Shown piece after piece: positions 16,816-26,082 of a stretch of 64,000 bases of DNA. The notes beneath the pieces were generated by a model. That model was not told the origin of the DNA. It ran no database searches and was given only the letters and a program-made list of their open reading frames with translations. Position 1 is the first letter of the stretch. Each line of letters opens with the position of its first letter. Origin of the DNA: Pseudomonas sp. S30 (GTDB lineage: Bacteria > Pseudomonadota > Gammaproteobacteria > Pseudomonadales > Pseudomonadaceae); the NCBI RefSeq assembly GCF_016518545.1, contig NZ_JACVTO010000010.1, positions 124,001-188,000 of the forward strand. The letters run 5' to 3'. The translations under genes were made by a program, and so were the position numbers.

Positions 16816-17691
16816 ATGACCATGCGCCTGCGTCACATTGAACTGTTCCAGGCTATCGTGCGCACCGGCAGCCTGACACGGGCGGCGCAGGCCTTGCACA
16901 TCACCCAGCCGGCGGCCAGCAAGTTGCTGGGCCACGCCGAGGCGAGCCTGGGCTTCAGCCTGTTCGAGCGGGTCAAGGGTCGCCTGCAGCTCACCCATGA
17001 GGCGCAGGTGCTGATGCCTGCGGTCGACAAGCTCTACCGCGACCTGGACGACGTGCGCCGCCTTTCCCAAAGCCTGCGTGGCCAGATGACCGGTACGTTG
17101 CGGGTCGGATGCATTCCTACCTTGGGGCTGAAGGTGCTACCGCGCACCCTGGCCGAAAGCCAGCGCGACGACCACGATGTGAAGCTGGAACTGATCACCG
17201 CCCACAGCGGGCAGCTGGCCGAGGCGCTGTTGGCGCGGGAGATCGCCATCGCCTTCATGTTCGACGCCGTGCCACGGCCCGGGCTGAAGGTGATGACCCT
17301 GCACGAGACCGAACTGGTGTGTGTCGATGGCAGCGGCGACCCGTCACCGGTGACCCTGCAAGACCTCGATGGGTCCCGCATAATCGGGCTGCCGGCGGCG
17401 GACACGCTCGGCGAACGGGTGCGACCGTGGCTCGGTAGCGCACACAGCGGTGTCCAGGTGCAGACCTACTATGTGGCCTGCGCGATGGCGCAGGCAGGCG
17501 CGGGGATTGCCTTGATCGATGCCTACACCGCCGATGCCTTGCTCAGGCCCGGCGAGCATGCGCGACCGCTCAAGCCCAGGCTAGCCCTGAGCCTGACCGC
17601 CGTCGTGCGCGAGGATGCCGCGCTTTCCCGGCTGGAACGGGCGTTCATCGACCGGGTAGCCGCCTTGGCGGCAGAGGTGCCGACACCCTGA
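16816..17691 (+). CDS. LysR-family transcriptional regulator
   Basis: 291 residues. N-terminal winged HTH (LRHIELFQAIVRTGSLTRAAQALHITQPAASKLLGHAEASLGFSLFER) and a two-lobed ligand-binding domain from about residue 92 (GTLRVGCIPTLGLKVLPR). Divergence from the DadA-like gene suggests it controls that gene in response to an amino acid. An in-frame ATG two codons downstream is an equal start candidate. Confidence 0.85.
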   Translation: MTMRLRHIELFQAIVRTGSLTRAAQALHITQPAASKLLGHAEASLGFSLFERVKGRLQLTHEAQVLMPAVDKLYRDLDDVRRLSQSLRGQMTGTLRVGCIPTLGLKVLPRTLAESQRDDHDVKLELITAHSGQLAEALLAREIAIAFMFDAVPRPGLKVMTLHETELVCVDGSGDPSPVTLQDLDGSRIIGLPAADTLGERVRPWLGSAHSGVQVQTYYVACAMAQAGAGIALIDAYTADALLRPGEHARPLKPRLALSLTAVVREDAALSRLERAFIDRVAALAAEVPTP

Positions 17692-17705
17692 ACGCACATT
17701 CGTGG

Positions 17706-18533
17706 TCATCGCACAGGCATCTGGCACAGCTCGGTGTAGGCCTGCTTGACCTCATCGAAGCCGTAGCGTGCTTCCAGGCGCTTGACGATGAAATGCCCTC
17801 GCGCCATATCCTGGTAGAAGCGGGTGAACAGGGTGTTGATGGTAGCGCCGCTGAGCGCGCCGATCACCGGCACGGCCTGGGCCGCGAACTTGCTGGAAAT
17901 GGTCACGCCGAAGCGGGTCGCGACTTTCTCGATGAGCAATGCCAACCATTTGCCAGCCTGGGCCGGGTTGAGGTTCTTCACCACCGACGCGCCCTGGCGT
18001 ACCACCAGTTCGCGCGACAGGTGCTGCAAGGTGCGGCTGGTGAAGGTGCGGGTCAGGTAGTAGCCGGTTTCGGCAGCATCGTCGCTGTCGTTGGGGCCGC
18101 CCAGCGCGAATACTTCGATGCAGGCCTGCTTGGTGGCCATGTCGGTGAGGTCGAAGCCCTCGCTGCGGGCGATGTCGGCCACCGCGCGCATCATCAAGGT
18201 GGTGGATACAGGCAGCTCGACGAACAGCGCAGGCGCGCCGAAAGCGCCGCCCAGGGCACCGCTGGCGGCGGCGTAGAAGGTATGCAGTCGCGTCGAGGCC
18301 GCCGTTTTCGGCCGGTTGTCCAGGCTCCACAGCGCCGCTTCGGCCGAGGTGTGCAAGGCGGCCTTGACCGCGCCGTTGATGCGCTTGGCCAGCGGCCCTG
18401 GCAGGACTTTCACGGCGCCCTCCAGGGGAGAGCCGACCAGTGCGGACAGTTTCGCGGTGAGCGAGGGCGATTCGAGCAGCGCGACGGCGCGCTTGAGGTC
18501 GTTGTAGTCGTCGGGATGGTCTTGGATGGCCAA
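17706..18533 (-). CDS. EcsC-family protein, probable TTG start
   Basis: 275 residues from a TTG at 18533. The EcsC core is seen in the helical middle (LHTFYAAASGALGGAFGAPALFVELPVSTTLMMRAVADIARSEG) and the Ala/Gly-rich C-terminus (FAAQAVPVIGALSGATINTLF). EcsC proteins associate with membranes; their molecular role is not settled. A GGAG site lies about eight bases before the TTG; an ATG at 18587 would add 18 residues without recognisable sequence. Divergent from the next gene. Confidence 0.7.
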   Translation of the reverse strand: MAIQDHPDDYNDLKRAVALLESPSLTAKLSALVGSPLEGAVKVLPGPLAKRINGAVKAALHTSAEAALWSLDNRPKTAASTRLHTFYAAASGALGGAFGAPALFVELPVSTTLMMRAVADIARSEGFDLTDMATKQACIEVFALGGPNDSDDAAETGYYLTRTFTSRTLQHLSRELVVRQGASVVKNLNPAQAGKWLALLIEKVATRFGVTISSKFAAQAVPVIGALSGATINTLFTRFYQDMARGHFIVKRLEARYGFDEVKQAYTELCQMPVR

Positions 18534-18732
18534 GGCAGTCTCCAGGGCAGGCAGGGCAGGGCAACAGAGTGTCGAACATCCGACCATCGGCCGCGAAGTT
18601 TTACGCCCGTGCGCTCGCCCAGGCCTGCGGCAAATTAAATTCGCGCCACGATGCCACTTTTTGCGCCCTTCGACACTCCTAGCCGCACCGGGCCTCTTTT
18701 CGACATGGCCCGGGTTGTCAGAGGATCTATCG

Positions 18733-19119
18733 ATGGGCCTGTCGCCATCCGTGCAGCCATTGGGCTGCCGAGCCCCCGCTGGAGGGGCCTGCACCACGCC
18801 GGTGGAAATGGGAACCACCACGCGAATGGCATTGGAACGCCTGCTCGACATCGCCCTGGGCACGGACGCCCAGGCCCGCCGCGCCAGTGATTTCCTGCTG
18901 GCCTGGTGGGATCCGGACCTGCACGGAGGCTTCGCCCTCAGCGACCTGTGGTCGATGGACGACGACACGGCGCGCGCCTGCGTGCTGGTTTTCGCCTGGG
19001 TCGCGGCCAACCGGGCCCACCCGCGACAGATCGGCTACGGACCGCAGTTCGAAGTGCTGTTCTGCGGCGTGGAAGAAGTCGGATGGCTGAGCATGGAGGC
19101 CACACGTTCCCTGGCGTGA
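18733..19119 (+). CDS. Small conserved protein, DUF7673-like
   Basis: 128 residues. The conserved part begins with MALERLLDIALGTDAQARRASDFLLAWW at about residue 32 and continues through FALSDLWSMDDDTARACVLVFAWVAANR, a pattern I associate with the DUF7673 family of unknown function, common in Pseudomonas. The first 30 residues look unstructured, so the ATG codons at 18808 or 18826 are real alternatives. No link to the following siderophore-type genes is visible. Confidence 0.55.
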   Translation: MGLSPSVQPLGCRAPAGGACTTPVEMGTTTRMALERLLDIALGTDAQARRASDFLLAWWDPDLHGGFALSDLWSMDDDTARACVLVFAWVAANRAHPRQIGYGPQFEVLFCGVEEVGWLSMEATRSLA

Positions 19120-19141
19120 ACCCGTCCGGTGAACGCTCGCG

Positions 19142-19165
19142 TAATTTTCCACCGCCTGCCTTCGT
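19142..19165 (+). promoter_or_regulatory. Iron-starvation (PvdS-type) box before the mbtH gene
   Basis: TAATT (19142-19146), exactly 16 bases, then CGT (19163-19165). The consensus for PvdS-dependent promoters is TAAAT-N16-CGT, one mismatch here. It lies 63 bases before the MbtH start, a normal distance. It predicts induction of the two genes behind it under iron limitation. Confidence 0.65.
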
Positions 19166-19227
19166 TTCCCTGAGAGCTGCCCTGCGTCCAACCGGACCGG
19201 GCCACCATCATCCCAAGGAGACAGGCA

Positions 19228-19449
19228 ATGACTTCCGTATTCGACCGCGACGACATCGAGTTCCAGGTTGTGATCAACCATGAGGAGCAGTATTCGATCT
19301 GGCCGGACTACAAGGCGATTCCCAATGGCTGGCGTGCGGTCGGCAAGAGCGGCCTGAAGAAGGACTGCCTGGCCTACATCGACGAGGTGTGGACCGACAT
19401 GCGCCCGTTGAGCCTGCGCCAGAAGATGGCCGAAGCCGCGGCGCAGTAA
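19228..19449 (+). CDS. MbtH-like NRPS adenylation chaperone
   Basis: 73 residues, full length for the family. The signature [19 protein letters not shown] and the following [19 protein letters not shown] are complete. MbtH proteins bind adenylation domains of non-ribosomal peptide synthetases and are needed for their activity; in Pseudomonas the usual partner is the pyoverdine synthetase. Strong AAGGAG ribosome site. The PvdS-type box upstream and the thioesterase four bases downstream support a pyoverdine role, though no NRPS gene lies in the window. Confidence 0.93.
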   Translation: MTSVFDRDDIEFQVVINHEEQYSIWPDYKAIPNGWRAVGKSGLKKDCLAYIDEVWTDMRPLSLRQKMAEAAAQ

Positions 19450-19452
19450 GCG

Positions 19453-20172
19453 GTGGCTGCACTCAACCTGCTGTGCCTGCCTTATTCGGGCGCCAGCGCC
19501 ATGGTCTACAGCCGCTGGCGGCGCAAGCTTCCGGCCTGGCTGCAGGTACGCCCGGTGGAATTGCCCGGGCGCGGCGCACGCCTGGCCGAGCCCTTGCTCA
19601 CCGACATGCAGGCCCTGTCCCGGCAATTGGCCAACGAGCAGCGGCTGACCGCCAATGCGCCCTATGCGCTGCTGGGTCACAGTATGGGGGCGCTGCTGGC
19701 CTTCGAACTGGCCCATGAGCTGCGGGCGCTGGGTTGTCCGCCGCCGGTCGCGCTGTTCGCCTGTGGCACCGCCGCGCCCACTCGCCGCGAGGCCTACGAT
19801 GGACCGCACTGGCGCGAACCGCGCAGCGACGCCGAGTTGATCGACGAACTGCGCGAATTGCAGGGCACGCCCGAGGACGTGCTGGCCAACGAAGAGCTGA
19901 TGAGCCTGACCCTGCCGGTACTACGCGCCGATTTTCTGTTGTGCGGCCGCTATGTCTATCGGCAGCGTGCGCCCTTGCAGTGCCCGTTGCATGTGCTCGG
20001 CGGGGTGGAGGATCGCGCCACCGATGAGCAGTTGCTGGCCTGGCAGGGCGAAAGCCTGGGCGGCTTCTCCATCGAGCGCTTCCCGGGTGGGCATTTCTTC
20101 ATCCATGAGCATGAGGATCGGGTACTGGCGGTGCTCACGGCTGCGCTGCAGCCGCATCGGCTGACGGCATGA
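19453..20172 (+). CDS. Type II thioesterase (PvdG-like), GTG start
   Basis: 239 residues from GTG at 19453, three bases after the mbtH stop. The fold begins LNLLCLPYSGASAMVYSRWRRKL; the nucleophile lies in GHSMGALLAFELA near residue 78, Asp in GGVEDRATD and His in GGHFFIHEH near the C-terminus, completing the triad. Such enzymes remove wrongly loaded acyl groups from NRPS carrier domains. Coupling with mbtH and the iron-starvation box point to pyoverdine production. Confidence 0.88.
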   Translation: MAALNLLCLPYSGASAMVYSRWRRKLPAWLQVRPVELPGRGARLAEPLLTDMQALSRQLANEQRLTANAPYALLGHSMGALLAFELAHELRALGCPPPVALFACGTAAPTRREAYDGPHWREPRSDAELIDELRELQGTPEDVLANEELMSLTLPVLRADFLLCGRYVYRQRAPLQCPLHVLGGVEDRATDEQLLAWQGESLGGFSIERFPGGHFFIHEHEDRVLAVLTAALQPHRLTA

Positions 20173-20232
20173 TTGACGTGGCCGTTGTCCTGCGGGAGGC
20201 TGAGCGCTTTCCCAAGGACAAGGGCCGTCCCC

Positions 20233-20784
20233 ATGCTGATCGATCCCCAACAGGCCACGCTGCTCGTGGTCGATATCCAGGAACGCCTGATCGGCGCCAT
20301 GAGCGATCCGCGCGGCACCCGTGAGCGTGCGCGCTGGCTGCTGGCCGCCAGTGCCGAACTGGCCCTGCCGACGGTGATCTCCGAGCAGTACCCCAAGGGC
20401 CTGGGGCCGACCCTGGCCGAGCTCAGGGCCGTGGCTCCCGAAGCCCAGGTGGTGGAAAAGCTGCATTTCTCCTGCGTGGCGGCCGATTGCCTGCCGGCCA
20501 GCCTGCTGGCCCGCGAGCAGGTGATCGTGTGCGGCATGGAAACCCACGTCTGTGTGTTGCAGACCGTGCTGGGGCTGCTCGGGCTCGGCAAGCAAGTGTT
20601 CGTGGTCGAGGATGTCTGCGACAGCCGCTCGCCGGCCAGCAAGGCGGCTGGCCTGGCACGCATGCGCGACGCCGGGGCGCAGATCGTCAATGGCGAGATG
20701 GTGCTGTTCGAACTGCTGGGCAGCGCCAGCCATCCGGCCTTCCGTCACATCAGCAAGACGTTCCTGGTAGGGGAGCGCTCCTGA
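20233..20784 (+). CDS. Isochorismatase-family cysteine hydrolase
   Basis: 183 residues. The catalytic triad is readable: Asp in LLVVDIQERL near residue 13, Lys in VEKLHFSC near residue 76, Cys in CGMETHVCVLQT near residue 105. It belongs with YcaC-like proteins of this superfamily, which includes nicotinamidase and isochorismatase; substrate unknown. The true start is the ATG after CAAGGACAAGGGCC; the frame is open further upstream without family sequence. Its stop overlaps the next start by four bases. Confidence 0.82.
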   Translation: MLIDPQQATLLVVDIQERLIGAMSDPRGTRERARWLLAASAELALPTVISEQYPKGLGPTLAELRAVAPEAQVVEKLHFSCVAADCLPASLLAREQVIVCGMETHVCVLQTVLGLLGLGKQVFVVEDVCDSRSPASKAAGLARMRDAGAQIVNGEMVLFELLGSASHPAFRHISKTFLVGERS

Positions 20785-21860
20785 ACCGCGCGCTGCTGGC
20801 CGGCGGCGCGCTGCTGGCACTGCTCCAGGGCTGCGCCGGCCATCGCCAGCAGGCGCCAGCCGCCGACCCGGCACAGGTGCGCAGCGAGCTGCTGCGTCTG
20901 CTGCCGTCCAGCCTCGCCGATCGCCAGGGCTGGGCCGAAGACATCCAGGTGGCCTTCACGGTCCAGGGCCTGGAGCCTTCGCGCAGCAACCTCTGCGCGG
21001 TGCTGGCGGTGACCGAGCAGGAGTCGACCTTCAGTGCCGACCCGCAGGTGCCCGGCCTGGGCCGTATCGCCCGCGAGGAAATCGACCGCCGCGCCGCGCG
21101 TGCGCACATCCCCCGCTTGCTGGTCGATGGCGCACTCGCAACCCGCTCGGCCAATGGCAAGACCTATCAGCAGCGGTTGCTAGCGGTGCGCAGCGAGGGG
21201 CAGCTGAGCGCACTGTTCGACGATTTTCTGGCCGGCCTGCCGCTGGGCCAGGCGCTGCTCGGTGGGTTCAACCCGGTGCGCACCGGTGGGCCGATGCAGG
21301 TCAGCGTCGATTTCGCCCAGCGGCATGCGCAGCAGTACCCCTACAACCCTGCTGGCAGCCTGCGTCAGGAGGTGTTCACCCGTCGCGGCGGCCTGTACTT
21401 CGGCATCGCCCACCTGCTGGGCTACCCCACCCATTACGACCAGCCGCTGTACCGCTTCGCCGACTACAACGCCGGTTGGTACGCCAGCCGCAACGCCGCG
21501 TTCCAAGCCGCATTGAGCCTGGCCACCGGTGCGTCCCTGGCGCTCGATGGCGACCTGATCGCTCCTGGTGCCTTGCTGCCCGGCACCACCGAGCGGGCGG
21601 CGCGCAGCCTTGGGGTGAAGCTGGGCCTGCGCAATCCGCAGATTCGCAGCCAGTTGGCCGAGGAAAACAGCCTGGACTTCGAAGACAGCGCGCTGTACCG
21701 CGGGGTATTCGCCCTGGCCGAGGCCAAAGCCGGCAAGCCGCTGCCACGTGCGGTGCTGCCCGGCATCGTGCTGCACAGCCCGAAGATCACCCGTACCCTG
21801 ACCACCGCCTGGTTCGCCGAGCGGGTCGACGGCCGCTATCAGCGCTGCATGCAACGTTGA
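20781..21860 (+). CDS. DUF1615-type lipoprotein, apparent CTG start
   Basis: 359 residues. Residues 1-16 form a lipoprotein signal (ALLALLQGC, Cys near residue 17), so the product is probably lipid-anchored in the envelope. The remainder matches my memory of DUF1615: EQESTFSADPQVPGLGRIAREEI, then GGLYFGIAHLLGYPTHYDQPLYRFADYNAGWYASRNAAFQ. The EQEST plus Tyr-rich segments recall lysozyme-like folds, but function is unknown. No ATG, GTG or TTG lies between the upstream stop region and the lipobox in this frame; a CTG overlapping the isochorismatase stop as CTGA, behind GGGGAG, is the best start. Confidence 0.75.
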   Translation: MNRALLAGGALLALLQGCAGHRQQAPAADPAQVRSELLRLLPSSLADRQGWAEDIQVAFTVQGLEPSRSNLCAVLAVTEQESTFSADPQVPGLGRIAREEIDRRAARAHIPRLLVDGALATRSANGKTYQQRLLAVRSEGQLSALFDDFLAGLPLGQALLGGFNPVRTGGPMQVSVDFAQRHAQQYPYNPAGSLRQEVFTRRGGLYFGIAHLLGYPTHYDQPLYRFADYNAGWYASRNAAFQAALSLATGASLALDGDLIAPGALLPGTTERAARSLGVKLGLRNPQIRSQLAEENSLDFEDSALYRGVFALAEAKAGKPLPRAVLPGIVLHSPKITRTLTTAWFAERVDGRYQRCMQR

Positions 21861-21882
21861 AGGCGTGCGTGCCCGGCCGCGC

Positions 21883-23397
21883 TCAGCCGGTGCGTCGGGT
21901 GCGCAGCAGCAGGGAGGCGAGGGCGCAGGCGCTCAGCGCCAGGCAGGCGAGGAAGAAGGCGTCGCTGTAGGCCATCAGGTAGGCTTCGCGGCGCACCGTG
22001 GCGGCCAGCGTATCGAGCATCTGCTGAGAATGTTCCAGCCAGGTCGGTATGGCCTGGCCGATCCGCTCCTGCACGCCCGCACTGAACGGCGTCACCTGCT
22101 CATGGATGCGCGCGCTGTGCACCCGCTCGCGGATCGCGACGATCTGCGTCAGCACTGCGGTGCCGATGGCGCCACCGAGATTGCGCAGCATCGAGAATAC
22201 CGCCGAGGCCGAGCCGGCTTCACGCTTGTCCAGGCCGGCCACCGCCAGCACCGATAGCGCGACCATGATGAAGGGCTGGCCGATGCCACGCACCACCGTG
22301 GAGGGGATGATCACGTTGTCGGCGCTGTCGGCGCTCAGGCTGGCGCCCAGCCAGCAGCCCAGGGCCATGATCAGAAATCCGCTGGCGACCATGAACTTGG
22401 CGCTGGTCCAGGCCATCAGCCGCGGCATCAGTGGTGCCAGCAGCAACTGCACCATGCCGTAGGCGATCAGTGCCACGCCCACGTCGCGGGCGCTGAAGCC
22501 CTGCAACTGCGACAGGTAGTTGGGCACCAGGAACACCAGCCCGAACGTGGCAGCGCCAAAGATGAACATCGCCACGCTGGCCACGCCGAAGTTGTAGTGC
22601 CCCAGCAGGCGCAGGTTGATGAACGCGCGCCTGCCGAACAACTGGGTGTGCACGAACACCGCCAGCGCGACAGCGGCGACCAGGCTCATGCCGGTGATGT
22701 AGGACGAGCCGAACCAATCCAGGCGTCCGCCTTCCTCCAGCACGATCTGCAAGCCGCCCAGGCCCACCACCATCGCCGAAATACCCAGCCAGTCGCCTTT
22801 GCGCAGCAGTTCCAGGCGCAGAGGGCGCGCCGGGATCGACCAGGCGATGGCCGCCAGCAGCGCGATGCCCGGTATGAGTTGCAGGTAGAAGATCCAGCGC
22901 CACGAATACAGGTCCGTCAGCCAGCCGCCCAGCGAGGGTCCAGCGGCCTGGGCGACGCTGTTGGCCAGGCTGAACAATGCCATGCCCATGGGCATGCGAC
23001 TGGCCGGCAGCTCGGTGATGATCAGCTGGAACGACAAGGGGATGAGCACCGCACCGGCAGCGCCCTGGATCACCCGGATGACGATCATGGTTTCCAGGTT
23101 GGGTGCCCAGGAGCAGGCCACCGAGGTCAGCAGGAAGATCGACGAGCCGGTCCACATCACCCTGCGCAGGGAAAACACCTCCACCAGCCAGGCGGTGAGC
23201 GGGATCATCACGATCTCGGCCACCAGGTAGGCCGTGGAAATCCACGAGCCTTCCTCGAAGCTGGCCCCCAGCGAACCGCGGATTTCCGGCAGGGCGGCGC
23301 TGGTGACATGCACGTTCATACCCGCCATGAAACAGCCGAGCAGCCCGCCGAGCACCGCGACCCAGGCTCGCGGCGAAACGCGCTGCTCAGCGTCCAT
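21883..23397 (-). CDS. DHA2-type MFS drug exporter (EmrB-like)
   Basis: 504 residues, fourteen predicted membrane segments as in EmrB/QacA. It starts with WVAVLGGLLGCFMAGMNVHVTSAALPEI and carries the antiporter motif C in AQAAGPSLGGWLTDLYSWRWIFY. It expels hydrophobic or anionic compounds by proton antiport. The start overlaps the HlyD-like gene by 11 bases; with the outer membrane factor it forms one operon encoding a complete envelope-spanning pump. Confidence 0.9.
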   Translation of the reverse strand: MDAEQRVSPRAWVAVLGGLLGCFMAGMNVHVTSAALPEIRGSLGASFEEGSWISTAYLVAEIVMIPLTAWLVEVFSLRRVMWTGSSIFLLTSVACSWAPNLETMIVIRVIQGAAGAVLIPLSFQLIITELPASRMPMGMALFSLANSVAQAAGPSLGGWLTDLYSWRWIFYLQLIPGIALLAAIAWSIPARPLRLELLRKGDWLGISAMVVGLGGLQIVLEEGGRLDWFGSSYITGMSLVAAVALAVFVHTQLFGRRAFINLRLLGHYNFGVASVAMFIFGAATFGLVFLVPNYLSQLQGFSARDVGVALIAYGMVQLLLAPLMPRLMAWTSAKFMVASGFLIMALGCWLGASLSADSADNVIIPSTVVRGIGQPFIMVALSVLAVAGLDKREAGSASAVFSMLRNLGGAIGTAVLTQIVAIRERVHSARIHEQVTPFSAGVQERIGQAIPTWLEHSQQMLDTLAATVRREAYLMAYSDAFFLACLALSACALASLLLRTRRTG

Positions 23398-24526
23398 CGG
23401 CAGGCTCCGCCCGGGTGTCCACCGTGGTCACAACCGACATGCCCGGCAGCAGCCTGGCACGCTCGGTCGGTTCATCGAGCAGTATGCGCACCGGGAACCG
23501 CTGGACGATCTTGGTGAAATTGCCGGTGGCGTTGTCCGAAGGCAGCAGGGCGAAGACGTTGCCCGAGGCCGGCGAAAAACTGGCGATGCGGCCGTGCAGG
23601 TGGACATCGGCGAAACTGTCGACACGGATGTCCACCGGCTGGCCGGCACGCATGTGGGTCAACTGGGTTTCCTTGTAGTTGGCCACTACGTAAGCCTGCT
23701 GCACCGGCACCACGGCCAGCAGCGGCTGGCCGGGTACCACGTACTGACCGGCGCGCACGCGGCGCTGACCGACCACGCCCGCCAGGGGTGCGCGAATCAC
23801 CGTATCCTGCTCGTCCTGCTCGGCCAGGGCCTGCCGGGCGCGCGCCTGCGCCAGGGCCGCCTGCTGCTGTTCGAGGGTAGCGTCTACCTCGGCCGCGCGG
23901 GCCTGGGCCATCGCCAGTGCCGCGCGGGCTTCGCGGCAGGCCGCTTCGGCGCCGCGCAACTGGGCGGTCGCTTGCGCGGCGCCGGCGCTGGCGCTTTCCA
24001 GGCGCTGGGCCGTGGCGGCCTGGTCGCGTACCAGGCCGCGATAGCGCTGCAGGTCCAGCTCGCTGCGGCGCTGCTCGGCGGCGGCGCCCTGGCGGGCGGC
24101 TTCGGCCCTGACGATGGCTTCGCGGCGCTGGCCGATACGTTCTGCGGCCATGCGTTGCCGCGCCTGGGCCACGTGCAGCGCGGCCTGGGCCTGGTCGACG
24201 CCGGCACGGGCCTGGGCAAGGCGGGCCTGGTAGTCTTCCGAGCGCAGGCGCAACAGCACCTCGCCCGCCCGCACCGGCTGGTCGTCCTGTACCGCGACCT
24301 CGGCGACGTAGCCGGCCACCCGTGGGCTCAGGGCCACCCAGTCGGCGCGCACGTAGGCGTCATCGGTGGTCTCCAGGAAGCGTCCCGTGCTCCACCAGTG
24401 GCCGGCGAACGCCAGGGCGGCGAGGGCGCCGACAGCAGCGCCGCCGGCCCCCAGCAGGCGCCGCCGGGTCGGACGTGCGGGGGTGACGGCGGCGAGGTTG
24501 TCGCCGGGTTCGGTGGCGCTGTTCAT
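23387..24526 (-). CDS. HlyD/EmrA-type periplasmic adaptor
   Basis: 379 residues. One N-terminal membrane anchor (about 26-45), biotinyl-lipoyl half (TTDDAYVRADWVALSPRVAGYVAEVAV), a long Ala/Gln/Arg-rich coiled coil (about 100-230), second lipoyl half (TVIRAPLAGVVGQRRVRAGQYVVPG) and beta-barrel domain (YVVANYKETQLTHMRAGQPV). It links the EmrB-like pump to the outer membrane channel. Start overlaps the upstream gene by four bases. Confidence 0.9.
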   Translation of the reverse strand: MNSATEPGDNLAAVTPARPTRRRLLGAGGAAVGALAALAFAGHWWSTGRFLETTDDAYVRADWVALSPRVAGYVAEVAVQDDQPVRAGEVLLRLRSEDYQARLAQARAGVDQAQAALHVAQARQRMAAERIGQRREAIVRAEAARQGAAAEQRRSELDLQRYRGLVRDQAATAQRLESASAGAAQATAQLRGAEAACREARAALAMAQARAAEVDATLEQQQAALAQARARQALAEQDEQDTVIRAPLAGVVGQRRVRAGQYVVPGQPLLAVVPVQQAYVVANYKETQLTHMRAGQPVDIRVDSFADVHLHGRIASFSPASGNVFALLPSDNATGNFTKIVQRFPVRILLDEPTERARLLPGMSVVTTVDTRAEPADGR

Positions 24527-25980
24527 GGTCGCTTTTCCGTGTCGGTATGGGTGGGTTGCCAGCGCCCGCCCAGGGCGCGGAACAGGTTGACCTGGGCCTG
24601 GGCCACGCGGCCGCGCGCCAGCACTTGCTCTGCGCTCAGGGCAATCACCTCGCGTTCGCTGTCGAGCAAGGCCAGGCCGTCCAGGGCGCCAGCGCGGTAA
24701 CTGCCGTCGGCCAGTGCATAGGCGCGCTGGCTGTGCTCGCGGGCTGCGTCCAGGGCGTGCAGGTGGCGCCGCTCGCCATCGTAGCGGGCCAGTGCCTGGC
24801 GCACGTCTTTCAGCGCCGCCAGGGCCACGCTGCGGTAGTGCGCGAGCTGGCCGTCGGCCAGGGCCTGCGCCTTGCCTACGCGGGCGCGGTTGGCCTTCAA
24901 GTTAGGGAACTGCCAACTGATCAGCGGCCCGATGGCGAAGGTCATGGCGCGGCTGCTGCCCAGGCGTTCGAGTCGTTGATCGGCCGCGGTGAACGAGGCG
25001 CCGAAGCTGACTTTGGGGTAGAGGTCGGCACGGGCGATGTCGATCTGCAAAGTGGCGGCGCGCAATTCACGTTCGGCCTGTCGCACCTCAGGGCGCCGCT
25101 GCAGCAGATGCCAGCCATCGCCAACGGGCAACGGCGCGCTCAGCCTGGGGATCTGCTGGCAGTCCAGCGGTTGGCCAGCGCCGGCCTCACCGCTGAGCAA
25201 CCGCAGCTCGAGGCCGGCGATTTGCTGCCTGGCTTCGAGCATCGGCAGGCGCGCGCGCACCTGCTCGCGCAGGCCAAGCAGGCGCTCGGTGTCCAGGGCG
25301 GTGGCAACGCCGGCCTGTTGCTGGCGTTGCGCCAGGCTCAGGCTGTGCGCCAGGCTGTCGAGCGAGCGACGGGTCTCGACCAGGCTGGTGCTGGCCACGC
25401 AGTGGTCGAGATAGGCACGGGTGGTCTGGCTGGCCACCTCGAGGCGAACCTTCTGCAGGGCCGATTCCCCGGCCTGGGCCTGGCTGCGCGCGCGCTCGAT
25501 GGCAGCGCTGAGTTGCCCCCACAGGTCCACCTGGTAGGCCAGCTCGATCCCCGGGCTGATCTGCCACTGGGCGGGCGCGTGGCGGTCAAGGGCTTCGGCC
25601 AGGGTCTGGTCGTCGCTACGCTTGCCATAGGTGGCGGCCACGCTGGATTCGGTCGATGGCCAGCGCTGCGCATCGACCTCGCCGATGCCTGCGAGCAGGG
25701 CCTGCACGTTCGCTTCGGCCTCGGCGAGGGTCTGGTTGTGGGCCAGGGCCTGCTCGACCCGGCGCTCGAGCTCGGGGTCGTCGAATAGAACCCACCAGCG
25801 CTCGGGCAACGGCGCGCGGTCCACGCCGGCCGGCAGGGTGTCCAGCGGGTCGTCCGCCAGCGCGGCCAACGCCGCTGGGGTAGGGGCCGGTTGCCCGGCG
25901 CAGGCCGTGAGCAGGGCGAACAAGGCCGGGGCCAGGCCAAGGCGGGCAGGGTGGACGGGGGCGAAGGTCGGGGGCATCAC
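24523..25980 (-). CDS. Outer membrane efflux lipoprotein (NodT/OprM type)
   Basis: 485 residues. Lipoprotein signal ends at LLTAC (Cys near 27). DDPELERRVEQALAHNQTLAEAEANVQ and the repeated second half (LQRRPEVRQAERELRAATLQIDIARADLYPKVSFGAS) are the duplicated coiled-coil/beta motifs of the TolC superfamily. It provides the outer membrane exit duct for the EmrAB-like pair. First gene of the operon; an AraC regulator ends 102 bases upstream. Confidence 0.9.
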   Translation of the reverse strand: MMPPTFAPVHPARLGLAPALFALLTACAGQPAPTPAALAALADDPLDTLPAGVDRAPLPERWWVLFDDPELERRVEQALAHNQTLAEAEANVQALLAGIGEVDAQRWPSTESSVAATYGKRSDDQTLAEALDRHAPAQWQISPGIELAYQVDLWGQLSAAIERARSQAQAGESALQKVRLEVASQTTRAYLDHCVASTSLVETRRSLDSLAHSLSLAQRQQQAGVATALDTERLLGLREQVRARLPMLEARQQIAGLELRLLSGEAGAGQPLDCQQIPRLSAPLPVGDGWHLLQRRPEVRQAERELRAATLQIDIARADLYPKVSFGASFTAADQRLERLGSSRAMTFAIGPLISWQFPNLKANRARVGKAQALADGQLAHYRSVALAALKDVRQALARYDGERRHLHALDAAREHSQRAYALADGSYRAGALDGLALLDSEREVIALSAEQVLARGRVAQAQVNLFRALGGRWQPTHTDTEKRP

Positions 25981-26082
25981 TCAGGTCACTCGACAAGGAA
26001 TGATGCCAGCTTATCCAGCGGGCCCCGGCGTGGCTGTCGCAGGTGGGACAACCGCGCGCGTGGAGCGGACCAGCTGCCGGGC

